64,000 nt of DNA from Gp7-AA10 sp035636095 (GCA_035636095.1 DASPZU010000088.1:1-64000); one strand, 5' to 3'. Positions 29,193-38,453 are shown, counted from the stretch's first letter. Program-made: numbers and translations. The notes: generated from the letters alone by a model not told the origin.

Positions 29193-29255
29193 CTCACCAC
29201 AGAGGCACAGAGATCACAGAGACATCTCTGTGTCCTCTGTGTCTCTGTGGTGAAC
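29193..29255. repeat. Inverted repeat of CACAGAG-type units
   Basis: Arms 29193-29223 and 29225-29255 are nearly perfect complements with almost no loop, each a run of 8-9 bp CACAGAG-containing units. It lies between two minus-strand genes. Confidence 0.85.
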
Positions 29256-29257
29256 TC

Positions 29258-30391
29258 TTAGTCGAACGCGATGACGCCGTCCTTCCACAGCTTGTAAAAA
29301 ATCAGCATGGCATCGGACTCGCGGATCGGACTGATCTTCATGAGCGATCCGAGGTTATAGGTTCCGTTGATCCGCGAGAGGATGAACCCTTCGTTAGGCG
29401 TGAAATTCATCCCGGTGATTTCGGAAATCGGCTTGGAGATGCGGGGGATGCGCGCGTCCGTAATCCCCTGCTGATACAAGTCGGCGAGAATGACCGCCTC
29501 CGCTCCCTTGATGGCGCTGCGCACACCCGACTGACCGGAATCGAGGTTCTCAGCCGCTTTGAGCAGCCGCTGCGTCTTCTCGTAGTCCTTCTGCTTCAAG
29601 GCCTGTTGCGCGCGCGAGAGCAGCGATTGCACTTCGTCGGTTTCGCTGACCGGTACCTCCGCGAACGGCGCCTCTTCCTTCGAAGGAGGTCCGCCCGGCT
29701 CCGTCATCCGGATATAACCGTCGCGCGTCAACTGATGGAGCGTCGAACAGACCGCGAACAGCGACGCGCGCGCTTCCAGCTCGATCTCGGCAATCGTTCG
29801 CTTGCCGTCGACGGCCTTGACAATCGTCCGCTGCAGCTCGTCGAGCTCGTTCACCGGAATGGTGCGGGCGACGATCGGAATCATCACGTCGTGCGGAATC
29901 ACCTCGCGGATCCGCAGCCACTCGTCGACCCGCCGCGTGCCCTCCATGATGATGCCCGTGACGTCGACCTGCAGCGGAATCATCTCCATCGTCGGAAGCT
30001 CGCCGTCGAGGAAACGAAACTCCCCTTCGCGCCACAGAAAGATGTCGTAGATTTCCTCCTCGGCCTTGAGGCGCATCAGGCGCACCAGCTCCATCTCGGG
30101 GATGACATCGATCATCACCAGAATCTTGCCGAGGAGGATGCCGGACTGCTGCTGGACTTCCATCGCTTTCATCAGCTCCGCCTCGCTGATGAACCCGTGG
30201 CTGATCAGAAACTGGCCCAGGTAGTCGCGGGGATCGTTGGAGGCGGAGGAGATGACACGTCCCTGTTTGAAGAAGACTTTTTTCTCGACCGATTTGCTCG
30301 TGACGACCAGCGTGCCGGTCTTCTGCCCCAGGCTGAGCCACTGCATCAGATCGCCCGGGAGCATGGTCTTCAGATTGCCGCTTACGCCCAT
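29258..30391 (-). CDS. DUF4388 domain regulator 2
   Basis: 377 residues from the ATG at 30391. N-terminal DUF4388 domain (GNLKTMLPGDLMQWLSLGQK, VFFKQGRVISSASNDPRDYLG), a helical middle, a linker with EEAPFAEVPVSETDE, and a C-terminal segment with a TPR-like helix pair (ALKQKDYEKTQRLLKAAE). It is a paralogue in architecture of the protein at 22263-23372. A longer upstream frame is not credible because it runs through mcm. The gene is divergent from mcm with a 54 bp gap; TAAAAT lies 11 bases before the ATG. Confidence 0.85.
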   Translation of the reverse strand: MGVSGNLKTMLPGDLMQWLSLGQKTGTLVVTSKSVEKKVFFKQGRVISSASNDPRDYLGQFLISHGFISEAELMKAMEVQQQSGILLGKILVMIDVIPEMELVRLMRLKAEEEIYDIFLWREGEFRFLDGELPTMEMIPLQVDVTGIIMEGTRRVDEWLRIREVIPHDVMIPIVARTIPVNELDELQRTIVKAVDGKRTIAEIELEARASLFAVCSTLHQLTRDGYIRMTEPGGPPSKEEAPFAEVPVSETDEVQSLLSRAQQALKQKDYEKTQRLLKAAENLDSGQSGVRSAIKGAEAVILADLYQQGITDARIPRISKPISEITGMNFTPNEGFILSRINGTYNLGSLMKISPIRESDAMLIFYKLWKDGVIAFD

Positions 30392-30432
30392 CGGGAACTG
30401 CCATTTTAAGGTGTGGGGCGCCTGACGCCTGA

Positions 30433-30438
30433 TACGCT
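30433..30438 (+). promoter_or_regulatory. -10-like TACGCT, 7 bases before mcm ATG
   Basis: TGATACGCT is an extended -10 form; the hexamer ends 7 bases before the start at 30446 with no ribosome site between. Confidence 0.4.
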
Positions 30439-30445
30439 CTAACAG

Positions 30446-32005
30446 ATGGACGACGACAAGCCCTTCTTCGACGAAGGCGACCTCACCCTTCGCGGCTTCG
30501 ACCCCGCCACCGACCTCGGCATCCCGGGCGCGTTTCCATTCACGCGCGGCCCCCAGCCGACCGGCTATCGCGGCAAGCTGTGGACAATGCGGCAATACGC
30601 CGGATTCTCGACCGCCGCCGAGTCGAACCGCCGCTATCGCTACCTTCTCGAGCGAGGCACGACCGGACTCTCGATCGCTTTCGATCTCCCCACCCAGATC
30701 GGAATGGATTCCGACGACCCACGCGCGCGCGGCGAGGTCGGGAAAGTCGGCGTGGCCATCGATTCGATTTCTGACATGGACACGCTGCTCGATCAGATCC
30801 CGCTCGACCGCGTCTCGATCTCGATGACGATCAACGCGCCGGCTTCGATCCTTCTGGCGCTGTTGCTGGTGGTGGCCGAACGACGCGGCGTGGCGTGGAC
30901 AAAACTCAACGGGACGATCCAGAACGACATCCTCAAAGAATACGTCGCGCGCGGCACTTACATTTTTCCGCCCGCGCCTTCGCTTCGGATCGTCACCGAC
31001 ATCTTCGAGTTCTGCGCCAAAGACGTTCCTCGTTGGAACACCATCTCCGTGTCGGGTTACCACATCCGGGAGGCAGGAGCGACGGCAGTGCAGGAGGTGG
31101 CCTTCACGCTTGCCAACGGCCTGCAGTATGTGAAAGCGGCCGTCGATCGGAATCTCGACGTCGATGTGTTCGCGCCGCGGATGTCATTCTTTTTCAATGC
31201 CCACAACAATTTCCTGGAAGAGGTCGCGAAGTTCCGTGCCGCGCGGAAGCTGTGGGCGAAGCTGATGACCGAGCGCTACGCGCCGAAAGATCCGCGCTCG
31301 GTGGCGCTGCGCTTTCATGCCCAGACGGCGGGATCGACTCTCACGGCGCAGCAGCCGGAGAACAATGTCGTTCGCGTCGCCTATCAGGCCATGGCGGCGG
31401 TCTTTGGAGGATGTCAATCGCTGCACACCAACAGCCGCGACGAAGCGCTGGCGCTGCCGACCGAAGAATCGGCGACCATCGCACTTCGAACGCAACAGAT
31501 CCTGGCGCACGAGACGGGAGTCGCGGAAGGGGTCGATCCGCTGGCCGGTTCGTATGCCATGGAGTCGATGACCCTCGACATCGAGCGCGGCGCGCGCGAG
31601 CTGATCGAAAAGATCGAAGCCATGGGCGGCGCGATGGCCGCCATCGAATCGGGATTCGTGCAGCGCGCCATCGGCGACGCCGCCTACGCAGCGCAGCAGG
31701 CGGTCGAATCGAAAAAAAGCATTGTGGTGGGGGTGAACGATTTCCTCGACCAGACGCCGTCGGCACTTCCGACCCTGAAGATCGACGACAGTGTCGAGCG
31801 CGATCAGGTGGCGCAGCTGCGCGCATTCCGCGAGAAGCGCCGCGGCGATTTCCGCTCCGCGCTGGCGGCACTCGACAGTGCGGCGCGCGATGGCAGGAAC
31901 CTCATGCCGCCAATCGTCGACTGCGTGCGCAATGACTGCACGGTCGGCGAAATCGTCTCGACGCTGAAGAAGACGTTCGGCGAACACTCCGATCAGGGAT
32001 TCTGA
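30446..32005 (+). CDS. Methylmalonyl-CoA mutase large-subunit (catalytic domain only)
   Basis: 519 residues: only the TIM-barrel substrate domain; the cobalamin-binding DxHxxG domain is absent and must come from a separate small subunit not in this window. LWTMRQYAGFSTAAESN has Tyr in the RQYAGF position, typical of methylmalonyl-CoA rather than isobutyryl-CoA mutases (which have Phe). AFDLPTQIGMDSDD, SGYHIREAGAT and NVVRVAYQAMAAVFGG are further family blocks. It interconverts methylmalonyl- and succinyl-CoA. Its last 189 bp are duplicated at 33030-33218. Confidence 0.9.
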   Translation: MDDDKPFFDEGDLTLRGFDPATDLGIPGAFPFTRGPQPTGYRGKLWTMRQYAGFSTAAESNRRYRYLLERGTTGLSIAFDLPTQIGMDSDDPRARGEVGKVGVAIDSISDMDTLLDQIPLDRVSISMTINAPASILLALLLVVAERRGVAWTKLNGTIQNDILKEYVARGTYIFPPAPSLRIVTDIFEFCAKDVPRWNTISVSGYHIREAGATAVQEVAFTLANGLQYVKAAVDRNLDVDVFAPRMSFFFNAHNNFLEEVAKFRAARKLWAKLMTERYAPKDPRSVALRFHAQTAGSTLTAQQPENNVVRVAYQAMAAVFGGCQSLHTNSRDEALALPTEESATIALRTQQILAHETGVAEGVDPLAGSYAMESMTLDIERGARELIEKIEAMGGAMAAIESGFVQRAIGDAAYAAQQAVESKKSIVVGVNDFLDQTPSALPTLKIDDSVERDQVAQLRAFREKRRGDFRSALAALDSAARDGRNLMPPIVDCVRNDCTVGEIVSTLKKTFGEHSDQGF

Positions 32006-32012
32006 TGACTCC

Positions 32013-32018
32013 TATAAT
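32013..32018 (+). promoter_or_regulatory. Consensus -10 TATAAT before lipoprotein gene
   Basis: Perfect TATAAT 8 bases after the mcm stop and 7 bases before the ATG at 32026. It suggests that the lipoprotein gene has its own leaderless promoter rather than being only a distal mcm operon gene. Confidence 0.5.
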
Positions 32019-32025
32019 GCCGATG

Positions 32026-32976
32026 ATGCGTGGAGCCCGGCACTGCATCTGCCTGTGCCTATTCCTGCTCGTTGCATGCGTCGCGCGCGAGCCGACCGCC
32101 GGAACCCCAAATCCGAGTACAGGTTCGGATTCTGGCGCGCGCGTCGACGTCTTCACGCGCCTGGATCAGCCGGTGGTCATGCAAGCCAGCGGCGCCGAGT
32201 TCCAGCGCGATGGTCGGGCGTTAACGGTCAATTTTCCATTTGTGGAATTCAGGCGTACTTCGGAAGCGACCGGCGAGATCGCGCTCAATACGCTCGCGGT
32301 GCGCGTGTCGCATCCCGACCATCCCGAAAAAGACAAAACCGGTGAGGCCGAGCTGAATCATCAGCGTCTCTCATCCGACACCCCTGTGACGCTGCGCAAC
32401 ACGCGAATACGGATCGAAGATGCCGCTGAAGAGTGCGCAAGTGGATGTGAGCTCTACGTCAGTGTCACTTACTCGATGCAGACGTCGCCCACCGAACTGA
32501 GCTCGTCTGGAGTGGGGGCAGTAGTCGATCTGAACCTCGGCTCGCGAGCTGCGAGTGTACGCAACGAGCGCGCGCCTGCCTCCGCTGCAAATACGCCCGA
32601 GGGGCGCGCGGACCGATGTCCTTTCACCCCGATCCAAGCTTCCGACGCTCTGGGCGAGCCGATGAAGTATCTGACGCCGGGGGGCTTCTTCTGCACGATG
32701 GTTCCGATATCACAACCGACCGCGTACAACATCCATGTCTTAAACAGCGGCAACACGTTCGAACAGGTCACGACTCTTCCAGACATCACGCACTATTCGC
32801 TGGACGGCGGGGAGGCGATGTGGTGGCCAGGTGCATCAACAGTACTCGTGCGGCGCAGGCCTTGGACGATTCAAGTCCAAATTGGAGAAAATCAGAACCC
32901 CGCGCCGCCGAACGCCGAAACGCGCGCAAAGGCGGAAGCGCTCGCGAAGAAACTGCTGCAAAAGCTTGGTTCCTGA
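32026..32976 (+). CDS. Lipoprotein of unknown function (cargo gene 1)
   Basis: 316 residues with lipoprotein signal MRGARHCICLCLFLLVAC (lipobox LVAC). The rest is beta-rich and polar with Cys pairs (EECASGCELYV, DRCPFTP, FFCTMVP), consistent with an extracytoplasmic fold. I recognise no family. Several upstream ATGs exist from 32005 on; I prefer 32026 from the TATAAT spacing. The gene ends immediately before the relic of the tpm 3' end, so it sits between two copies of locus flanks. It is probably accessory. Confidence 0.7.
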   Translation: MRGARHCICLCLFLLVACVAREPTAGTPNPSTGSDSGARVDVFTRLDQPVVMQASGAEFQRDGRALTVNFPFVEFRRTSEATGEIALNTLAVRVSHPDHPEKDKTGEAELNHQRLSSDTPVTLRNTRIRIEDAAEECASGCELYVSVTYSMQTSPTELSSSGVGAVVDLNLGSRAASVRNERAPASAANTPEGRADRCPFTPIQASDALGEPMKYLTPGGFFCTMVPISQPTAYNIHVLNSGNTFEQVTTLPDITHYSLDGGEAMWWPGASTVLVRRRPWTIQVQIGENQNPAPPNAETRAKAEALAKKLLQKLGS

Positions 32977-33026
32977 TCACCAGCTTCCGCTCGCCCCTCC
33001 CCCGCCGCCCGATCCGCCCCCACCCG
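32977..33026 (-). pseudogene. 3'-end fragment of a TPM-domain gene
   Basis: About 50 bp match the 3' end of the TPM gene at 36539-36588 and encode the same terminus (GGGGASGSW then stop) on the minus strand. All four or so differences are synonymous, including TGA instead of TAA as the stop. Upstream coding sequence is missing, so it is a relic. Confidence 0.8.
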
Positions 33027-33218
33027 CGGCTGCGCGCATTCCGCGAGAAGCGCCGCGGCGATTTCTGCTCCGCGCTGACGGTACTCGACAGTGCGTCGCG
33101 CGATGGCAGGAACGTCATGCCGCCAATCGTCGACTGCGTGCGCAAGGAGTGCACGGTCGGCGAAATCGTCTCGACGCTGAAGAAGACGTTCGGCGAGCAC
33201 AGTGATCAGGGATTCTGA
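33026..33218 (+). pseudogene. 3'-end fragment of methylmalonyl-CoA mutase
   Basis: 33030-33218 aligns without gaps to 31817-32005, the last 63 codons of mcm, including the stop. I count about 11 mismatches in 189 (about 94% identity). The frame is open and ends GEHSDQGF as in mcm. One serine codon is TCC in mcm and AGT here, which suggests a diverged functional allele rather than random decay. It has no start and no catalytic domain. Confidence 0.85.
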
Positions 33219-33255
33219 CGCGTGGAGTACAATTTCGACCTCCAAAAACAGTTTT

Positions 33256-36200
33256 ATGCGGGCAGCCGGCAATCGGCAGTTGTTTCTGTTTATCGTCGCG
33301 CTTGCGATCCCAGTTGCGGTGCCGACTCTGCATGCACAGGAAGATGAGGGGCCTCATGAAGGCGGCCTTCGCAAACGTCTGGAGTGGTTGAACTCGCGGT
33401 TCGGCATCACGGAACCACAAGAGCGTCTCGATGCGATGCGCCAAGAGTATGAGGCACGGCGAGCGCAAGCGCGACGCTCCGCGTTAGCCGTCGCGGGAAC
33501 GAATTGGAAATCCCTCGGCCCGACCAACGGCGCCGGCCGCGTCTCCTCGATCGCGTTTCATCCGTCGGACCCCAACACCCTTTTCGTCGCCGCTGCCACG
33601 GGCGGGGTGTGGAAGTCCACCGACCGTGGCACCACCTGGCAGCCGCTCACCGATGACATCGGCACGGTGAGCATCGGCGCGATTGCTGTTGATCCGACGA
33701 ATCCCGACATCATCTACGTCGGTACCGGTGAAGCCGACGCTCTTGGGTTGGGAATCGGTCTCCTAAAATCCACCGACGGCGGACGGACGTGGTCGTTTCC
33801 TGCCACGGTCCTATCGAACGCGTTCTATGCCATCTCGATCAATCCTGCCAATACACAGGAGCTGCTGGCGGCGACCATCAGCGGCGCCTATCGATCGACC
33901 GACGGCGGCGCGACCTGGGCCCAGGTGATCTCCGACAAGAAATATCTGAGCGTCACCGGTCTATCGCGGCACCCAACCCAGCCGAATGTCGTCTGGGCGA
34001 CAACCTGGGATGCTGACAACTGGTGCGCGTCAACTCAGAACTGCAGCTATTCTTCGCCTCGGCTACTCAAATCGCTGGACGGAGGAGCGACATGGACAGA
34101 AAAAGGAAATGGCGCCGTTTTCAACCTTCCCGCTTCCACCACGAGCACGGCTATCCATCGGATGTCGCTGGCCATCAGCCCGACGAATCCCTCGACGATG
34201 TATGTGCTGTTTGAAACATCAGAAGGACAAACGCTGACGTACAACCCCGCGGCGTACACCGCTCACATTTACAAAAGCATTAACGAAGGCGAGACGTGGG
34301 CGGAATTGCGTCAGGTTTCGCGAAATTCGAGTTACCTCGTACAACATCTGCTCTCGAGTCAGGGCTGGTACAACAACGCAATCGTCGTGTCGCCAAGTAA
34401 CGACAACGTCGTTATCGCTGCCGGCACGTATTACACGAAGACCACAGACGCCGGTGTGCACTGGGATGTACTGTCGAGCTCCAGTCAACTGCATGTCGAC
34501 GTCCATCAGCTCCGCTATAACGGCACGACATTGTGGATCGCGAACGATGGCGGCATCTGGTCTTCCTCTGACGACGCGACGACGGTGGAAGCGCACAACC
34601 GCGGTCTCGTGATCCGCCAGTACTACTCGCTGACGTCGGATCCTTCGCACCTCAACCGCATTTTCGCCGGCTCGCAGGACAACGGAACCGATCGCAGACC
34701 CGACTCCGGCGGAACGGAATGGGACACTGTCACCGGCGGCGATGCATTTGAACCGACGATCGACGCCAATGTGCCCTCAATTGCCTACATTGATGTCACT
34801 GGCCGGCTCTATCGGATCAAAGATACCGCGAGTAAAACGCCAACGATCGCAAACGTCACGCCCTACTTTTCACCACAGGAGCCTGGAAGTACCTTCCCTG
34901 TCGCGGTGGTCAGCGATCCTCAAAAACCGACCACGCTGTACTTCGGAAGCTGGAGAGTGTGGCGAACAGTCAACGGTGCAGAAACATGGGAGCCACTCCC
35001 CACCAAGACCAGCGATGGCTCGACATGGCCGCCTAACGGACTCGTTCGGGCGATTGCAGTTGCTCCGAGCGACAGTTCGACCTTGATGGTCGCGATCAAC
35101 GACCTGAGCACTCTGACTCCGTCCATCCTCCGCTCGACGGACGGAGGTCGTACGTGGACCGATGTCACCAGTAACGTGCGACTCTCTCCGCGATATCTCA
35201 TCAACGTTGCTATTGATTCTCGAGATCCGAAAACCGCATATGTAACGTTGAGTGGCCATCGTCCGAATCGGGTGTGGAAGACAACCGACGGCGGTGTGAC
35301 GTGGGAAGCGCGCTCTGACGGCCTTCCGCCATTTCCTGCGATCAGGTTACGCATCGATCCGACCGACTCCAACGTGCTCTATTGCGCGACGCAGGTCGGC
35401 ATCTTTCGATCCACTGACGCTGGAGTGACATGGAGCCGCTTTGGAACTGGTCTGCCGAACGTCGAGGTTGATGACATCAGCATCCTGAAAGATGACTCGA
35501 GTCTGCGCATCGGTACCTACGGCCGCGGAGCGTGGGAGCTCGAGGTGCCTCCGCTGCCGAATTCGCCGCCAACGGTCGGTATCGCTTCGACATCGCCACT
35601 GATCATTTCGCGGGGCGCCACCATCGCATTCGAGGGTTCCGTATCAGATCCCGATTCGGGCGACACCGCAAATGCAACGTGGACTTTCCCGGATGACTGG
35701 GAGAGCCTACCGATGACACCCGGACGGAGTGTCGCGCACACGTTCTACAAAGCCGGTAATTATCCTGTCACCCTGACCGCCGTCGATCGTCACGGCGCGC
35801 GTTCGTCGGCGTTCGTGAATGTGATCGTCAGCGAGGCCTTCGACGACTGCTCGACTCCGCGCCTCATTCCGTCAAATGCGGCGCTGCCGCTGTCGTTCGT
35901 CATCAACAATGAGACGGCAAGCCTGCAGCCCTCCGACCCAGCGCCACAGTGCGTGTCTCGCGCGTACGACTCGCTCTGGTTCGAATTTACGCCGCCCGCC
36001 GACGGTACCTATGAATTCTCGACGTGTGGCACTTCGAACTACTCCGCCCTGTCAATTTGGAGCGGTCCTGCGTGTGGACCCTATGTTGCGAACGCTTGCA
36101 GTTCCGGGCCGTGCCCATCGGGAGACGGCTCGCGCATGCAATTCACCGCCCTCAGCGGACAGACGGTCCGGCTGCAGGTGAGCAAATTTGTGAGCTACGA

Positions 36201-36537
36201 TGCGGGACGCTCTTTCACGCTCTCTCTCAGCAAGGTCGATAGCTCGGGCGCCGTGCCGGTGATTACGAGTGTGAGCGCGATGAGCGGCCCCGCCGCTGGC
36301 GGAACATCGGTCACGATCGGCGGCGTAAATTTCAAGGAACCGTTGACGCTGTCATTCGGCGGTTCGATGACCTCGGTGACCTTGATCGATTCCGAGCACA
36401 TCGCAGCGACAACGCCGCCACATGTTGCAGGGACCGTCGATATCACAGTAACCGACGCGCAGGGAAAAATCGCTACCCTCAGCGGCGGGTTCACTTACTT
36501 TGGCAACCTTCCGCAGCGGCGCAGAGTCGTGCGTTAA
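33256..36537 (+). CDS. Secreted VPS10/BNR-repeat protein with PKD and IPT domains (cargo gene 2)
   Basis: 1093 residues. Signal peptide (FLFIVALAIPVAVPTLHAQ), then a sortilin-like propeller with many Asp-box repeats (KSTDRGTTWQ, KSTDGGRTWS, RSTDGGATWA, RSTDAGVTWS). A PKD domain follows (about 765-860), then a beta-sandwich with YDSLWFEFTPPADGTYEF (bacterial pre-peptidase type) and a C-terminal IPT/TIG domain (ITSVSAMSGPAAGGTSVTIGG). Such proteins are secreted and bind or degrade polymers, but no catalytic residues stand out. TACAAT at 33228-33233 lies 22 bases before the ATG. Base composition looks less GC-biased than mcm. Confidence 0.85.
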   Translation: MRAAGNRQLFLFIVALAIPVAVPTLHAQEDEGPHEGGLRKRLEWLNSRFGITEPQERLDAMRQEYEARRAQARRSALAVAGTNWKSLGPTNGAGRVSSIAFHPSDPNTLFVAAATGGVWKSTDRGTTWQPLTDDIGTVSIGAIAVDPTNPDIIYVGTGEADALGLGIGLLKSTDGGRTWSFPATVLSNAFYAISINPANTQELLAATISGAYRSTDGGATWAQVISDKKYLSVTGLSRHPTQPNVVWATTWDADNWCASTQNCSYSSPRLLKSLDGGATWTEKGNGAVFNLPASTTSTAIHRMSLAISPTNPSTMYVLFETSEGQTLTYNPAAYTAHIYKSINEGETWAELRQVSRNSSYLVQHLLSSQGWYNNAIVVSPSNDNVVIAAGTYYTKTTDAGVHWDVLSSSSQLHVDVHQLRYNGTTLWIANDGGIWSSSDDATTVEAHNRGLVIRQYYSLTSDPSHLNRIFAGSQDNGTDRRPDSGGTEWDTVTGGDAFEPTIDANVPSIAYIDVTGRLYRIKDTASKTPTIANVTPYFSPQEPGSTFPVAVVSDPQKPTTLYFGSWRVWRTVNGAETWEPLPTKTSDGSTWPPNGLVRAIAVAPSDSSTLMVAINDLSTLTPSILRSTDGGRTWTDVTSNVRLSPRYLINVAIDSRDPKTAYVTLSGHRPNRVWKTTDGGVTWEARSDGLPPFPAIRLRIDPTDSNVLYCATQVGIFRSTDAGVTWSRFGTGLPNVEVDDISILKDDSSLRIGTYGRGAWELEVPPLPNSPPTVGIASTSPLIISRGATIAFEGSVSDPDSGDTANATWTFPDDWESLPMTPGRSVAHTFYKAGNYPVTLTAVDRHGARSSAFVNVIVSEAFDDCSTPRLIPSNAALPLSFVINNETASLQPSDPAPQCVSRAYDSLWFEFTPPADGTYEFSTCGTSNYSALSIWSGPACGPYVANACSSGPCPSGDGSRMQFTALSGQTVRLQVSKFVSYDAGRSFTLSLSKVDSSGAVPVITSVSAMSGPAAGGTSVTIGGVNFKEPLTLSFGGSMTSVTLIDSEHIAATTPPHVAGTVDITVTDAQGKIATLSGGFTYFGNLPQRRRVVR

Positions 36538-36538
36538 A

Positions 36539-37288
36539 TTACCAACTGCCGCTCGCCCCTCCCCCGCCGCCCGATCCGCCCCCGCCCGAGAAGTCGCTCG
36601 ATGAGAAAGATGAGGAAGATGAGTCCGAGGATGACCATGACGAGGATGAGGACTCGCTCGACCACGATCCGCTCGAGGAGTAGCTCGTGCCGCGCTGGAT
36701 CCGCTTTGTCAGAGCGACGATGATCCAGATGAACACAGCGAAGAACATCACAAACCCTACCGCACCGACCACAAACGGGATCGTGTGCACAGGCACAGGC
36801 GCACGCGTTTGCGCGACCGTTCTGCCCGTGCCGCGATATGGTTCACCGCGGATCGTCGCCAACATCGCATCGACACCGTGGTCGATGCCTGCCCAATAAT
36901 CTCCGCTCCGAAACTTCGGCTTGATGACCGTCTCGATGATGCGCTTCGACTTTGCGTCGGTCAGCGATCCCTCGAGGCCGTAGCCGACCTCGATGCGCAT
37001 CTTGCGATCGGCGATGAAAACGAAAAGGATCGCGCCGTTGTCCTTCCCCTTCTGCCCGACCCCCCACTGCTTGATCGCCTCGCTGCCCATCTCCTCGATG
37101 GTTGTGTGTGCCGGCAATTTCCGATCGATGTAGACGAGGATTTGATCGGAGGTCTCGCGCTCGAATTGCGCCAGCTTCTCGTTGAGGGAGTCGGCATTCT
37201 TCAAGACGCCGGCGTGATCGGTGACGTAGTGATCGGGCTTCGCCGGCAGCGAGATGGCCGCCAGGAGGAGCAACACGCATCCGGGCAT
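36539..37288 (-). CDS. TPM-domain (YgcG-like) membrane protein with Ser/Gly tail
   Basis: 249 residues from the ATG at 37288. Signal peptide (MPGCVLLLLAAISLPA), then a TPM domain (YVTDHAGVLKNADSLNEKL, DQILVYIDRKLP, ILFVFIADRKMRIEVGYGLEG), one membrane helix near 172-195 and a striking low-complexity tail: about 35 residues mostly Ser followed by GGGGSGGGGG. TPM proteins are membrane-anchored and linked to photosystem or membrane repair in other systems; bacterial roles are unclear. It is convergent with the VPS10 gene with 1 bp between stops. Confidence 0.88.
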   Translation of the reverse strand: MPGCVLLLLAAISLPAKPDHYVTDHAGVLKNADSLNEKLAQFERETSDQILVYIDRKLPAHTTIEEMGSEAIKQWGVGQKGKDNGAILFVFIADRKMRIEVGYGLEGSLTDAKSKRIIETVIKPKFRSGDYWAGIDHGVDAMLATIRGEPYRGTGRTVAQTRAPVPVHTIPFVVGAVGFVMFFAVFIWIIVALTKRIQRGTSYSSSGSWSSESSSSSWSSSDSSSSSFSSSDFSGGGGSGGGGGASGSW

Positions 37289-37294
37289 CCTCAA

Positions 37295-37302
37295 ACTATA
37301 AT
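37295..37302. promoter_or_regulatory. Overlapping divergent -10 hexamers, TPM/carA
   Basis: TATAAT (37297-37302, plus) is a perfect consensus and ends 8 bases before the carA ATG. TATAGT (37295-37300, minus) ends 6 bases before the TPM ATG. The gap between starts is 22 bp. Confidence 0.6.
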
Positions 37303-37310
37303 GCGAGCAG

Positions 37311-38396
37311 ATGCCCGCGGCGCGCCTCATCCTCGAAGATGGCACGGTCTACCAGGGCGAATCATTCGGATCGACTGACAACGCCATCGGCGAAGTGGTC
37401 TTCAACACCTCGCTGACCGGTTATCAGGAAATCGCGACCGATCCCTCCTATCGCTTTCAGATCGTCACGATGACCTATCCGCACATCGGCAACTACGGCG
37501 TGGAGAGCGCTGTCGCTCAGAGTGCCGCCCCGCAGGTGGCGGGATTCGTGGTGCGCGATGTCATCGACGAGCCGTCGAGCGCGCATTCCCAGATGTCGCT
37601 CTCCGAATATTTTTCGCGACATCGCATCAGCGCGATTCAGGGCATCGACACGCGCGCGCTCACTCGCAAGATCCGGACTGAGGGAGCGATGCGCGGCATG
37701 ATCACCAGCCAGGGCGAACGCGGCGTCGACGACGTGGTCGCCGAGGTCCGGCGCGCGCCATCGATGAACGGACTCGATCTCGTCCACCACGTGACGGCCG
37801 AAAAGGCCTACTCATTCGATGAGCATCCGACCGAAGCGCAACGCCGTGTGGCGGTGTACGACTTCGGCGTGAAGCGCGACATTCTCCGCCAGCTCACGCA
37901 GGTTGGCTGCGAGGTCACGGTGTATCCCGCCAAGGCCCCGGCCGAGGAGATTCTGGGCGGCGGGTACGACGGCGTCGTTCTTTCCAACGGACCCGGCGAT
38001 CCCGAACCGGTGACGTACGCACAGGAAAACATTCGCCGCCTCATCGGGAAAGTCCCCATCTTCGGCATCTGCCTCGGTCACCAGCTTCTGGGGCTGGCGT
38101 TAGGCGGAAAAACGTACAAGCTGAAATTCGGGCACCGCGGCGGCAATCATCCCGTCAAGGACCTGCGCAGCGGACGCGTCGAGATCACGTCGCAGAATCA
38201 CGGCTTCGCCGTCGATCCCGATTCGCTGCGCCAGAGCGATGTCGAATTCACGCACATCAATCTCAACGATCAGACCCTGGAAGGTTTTCGGCACCGCCGC
38301 GAGCCGATCATCGCCGTGCAGTACCACCCCGAGGCCGCGCCCGGGCCGCACGATTCGTTCTATCTGTTCGGCGATTTCGTGAAGTTGATGTCCTGA
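37311..38396 (+). CDS. carA: Carbamoyl-phosphate synthase small subunit
   Basis: 361 residues, standard length. N-terminal small-subunit domain (GEVVFNTSLTGYQEI, TMTYPHIGNYG, IDTRALTRKIR) and class I glutamine amidotransferase domain with the nucleophile in FGICLGHQLLG and His/Glu in QYHPEAAPGPHD. It hydrolyses glutamine and feeds ammonia to CarB. CarB is not next to it; the gene after it is a convergent peptidase, so carA is monocistronic here. The start follows TATAAT by 8 bases and lacks a ribosome site. Confidence 0.96.
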   Translation: MPAARLILEDGTVYQGESFGSTDNAIGEVVFNTSLTGYQEIATDPSYRFQIVTMTYPHIGNYGVESAVAQSAAPQVAGFVVRDVIDEPSSAHSQMSLSEYFSRHRISAIQGIDTRALTRKIRTEGAMRGMITSQGERGVDDVVAEVRRAPSMNGLDLVHHVTAEKAYSFDEHPTEAQRRVAVYDFGVKRDILRQLTQVGCEVTVYPAKAPAEEILGGGYDGVVLSNGPGDPEPVTYAQENIRRLIGKVPIFGICLGHQLLGLALGGKTYKLKFGHRGGNHPVKDLRSGRVEITSQNHGFAVDPDSLRQSDVEFTHINLNDQTLEGFRHRREPIIAVQYHPEAAPGPHDSFYLFGDFVKLMS

Positions 38397-38453
38397 AGGC
38401 AGAAGGCAGAGGGAAGCCCATATTTACTGCTGCCTGCTGCCTGCTGCCTTTTT
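38395..38453. terminator. Inverted repeat between convergent carA and M14 peptidase
   Basis: Left arm of GGCAGAA heptamers starting inside the carA stop, right arm of GGCAGCA-complement units (38428-38450) followed by a T-run. In both directions it lies at a gene end, so a bidirectional terminator is likely. The heptamer unit is close to that at 2224-2306. Confidence 0.6.

Noticed and set aside
30392..31063. Upstream extension of the second DUF4388 gene
   Set aside because: It is antisense to the strongly conserved mcm coding sequence and its composition is that of a shadow frame.
32616..33218. Open frame ending with the mcm-like C-terminus as a real gene
   Set aside because: Its first two thirds are an out-of-frame reading of the lipoprotein gene; only the last 63 codons are mcm homologous, so it is a relic.
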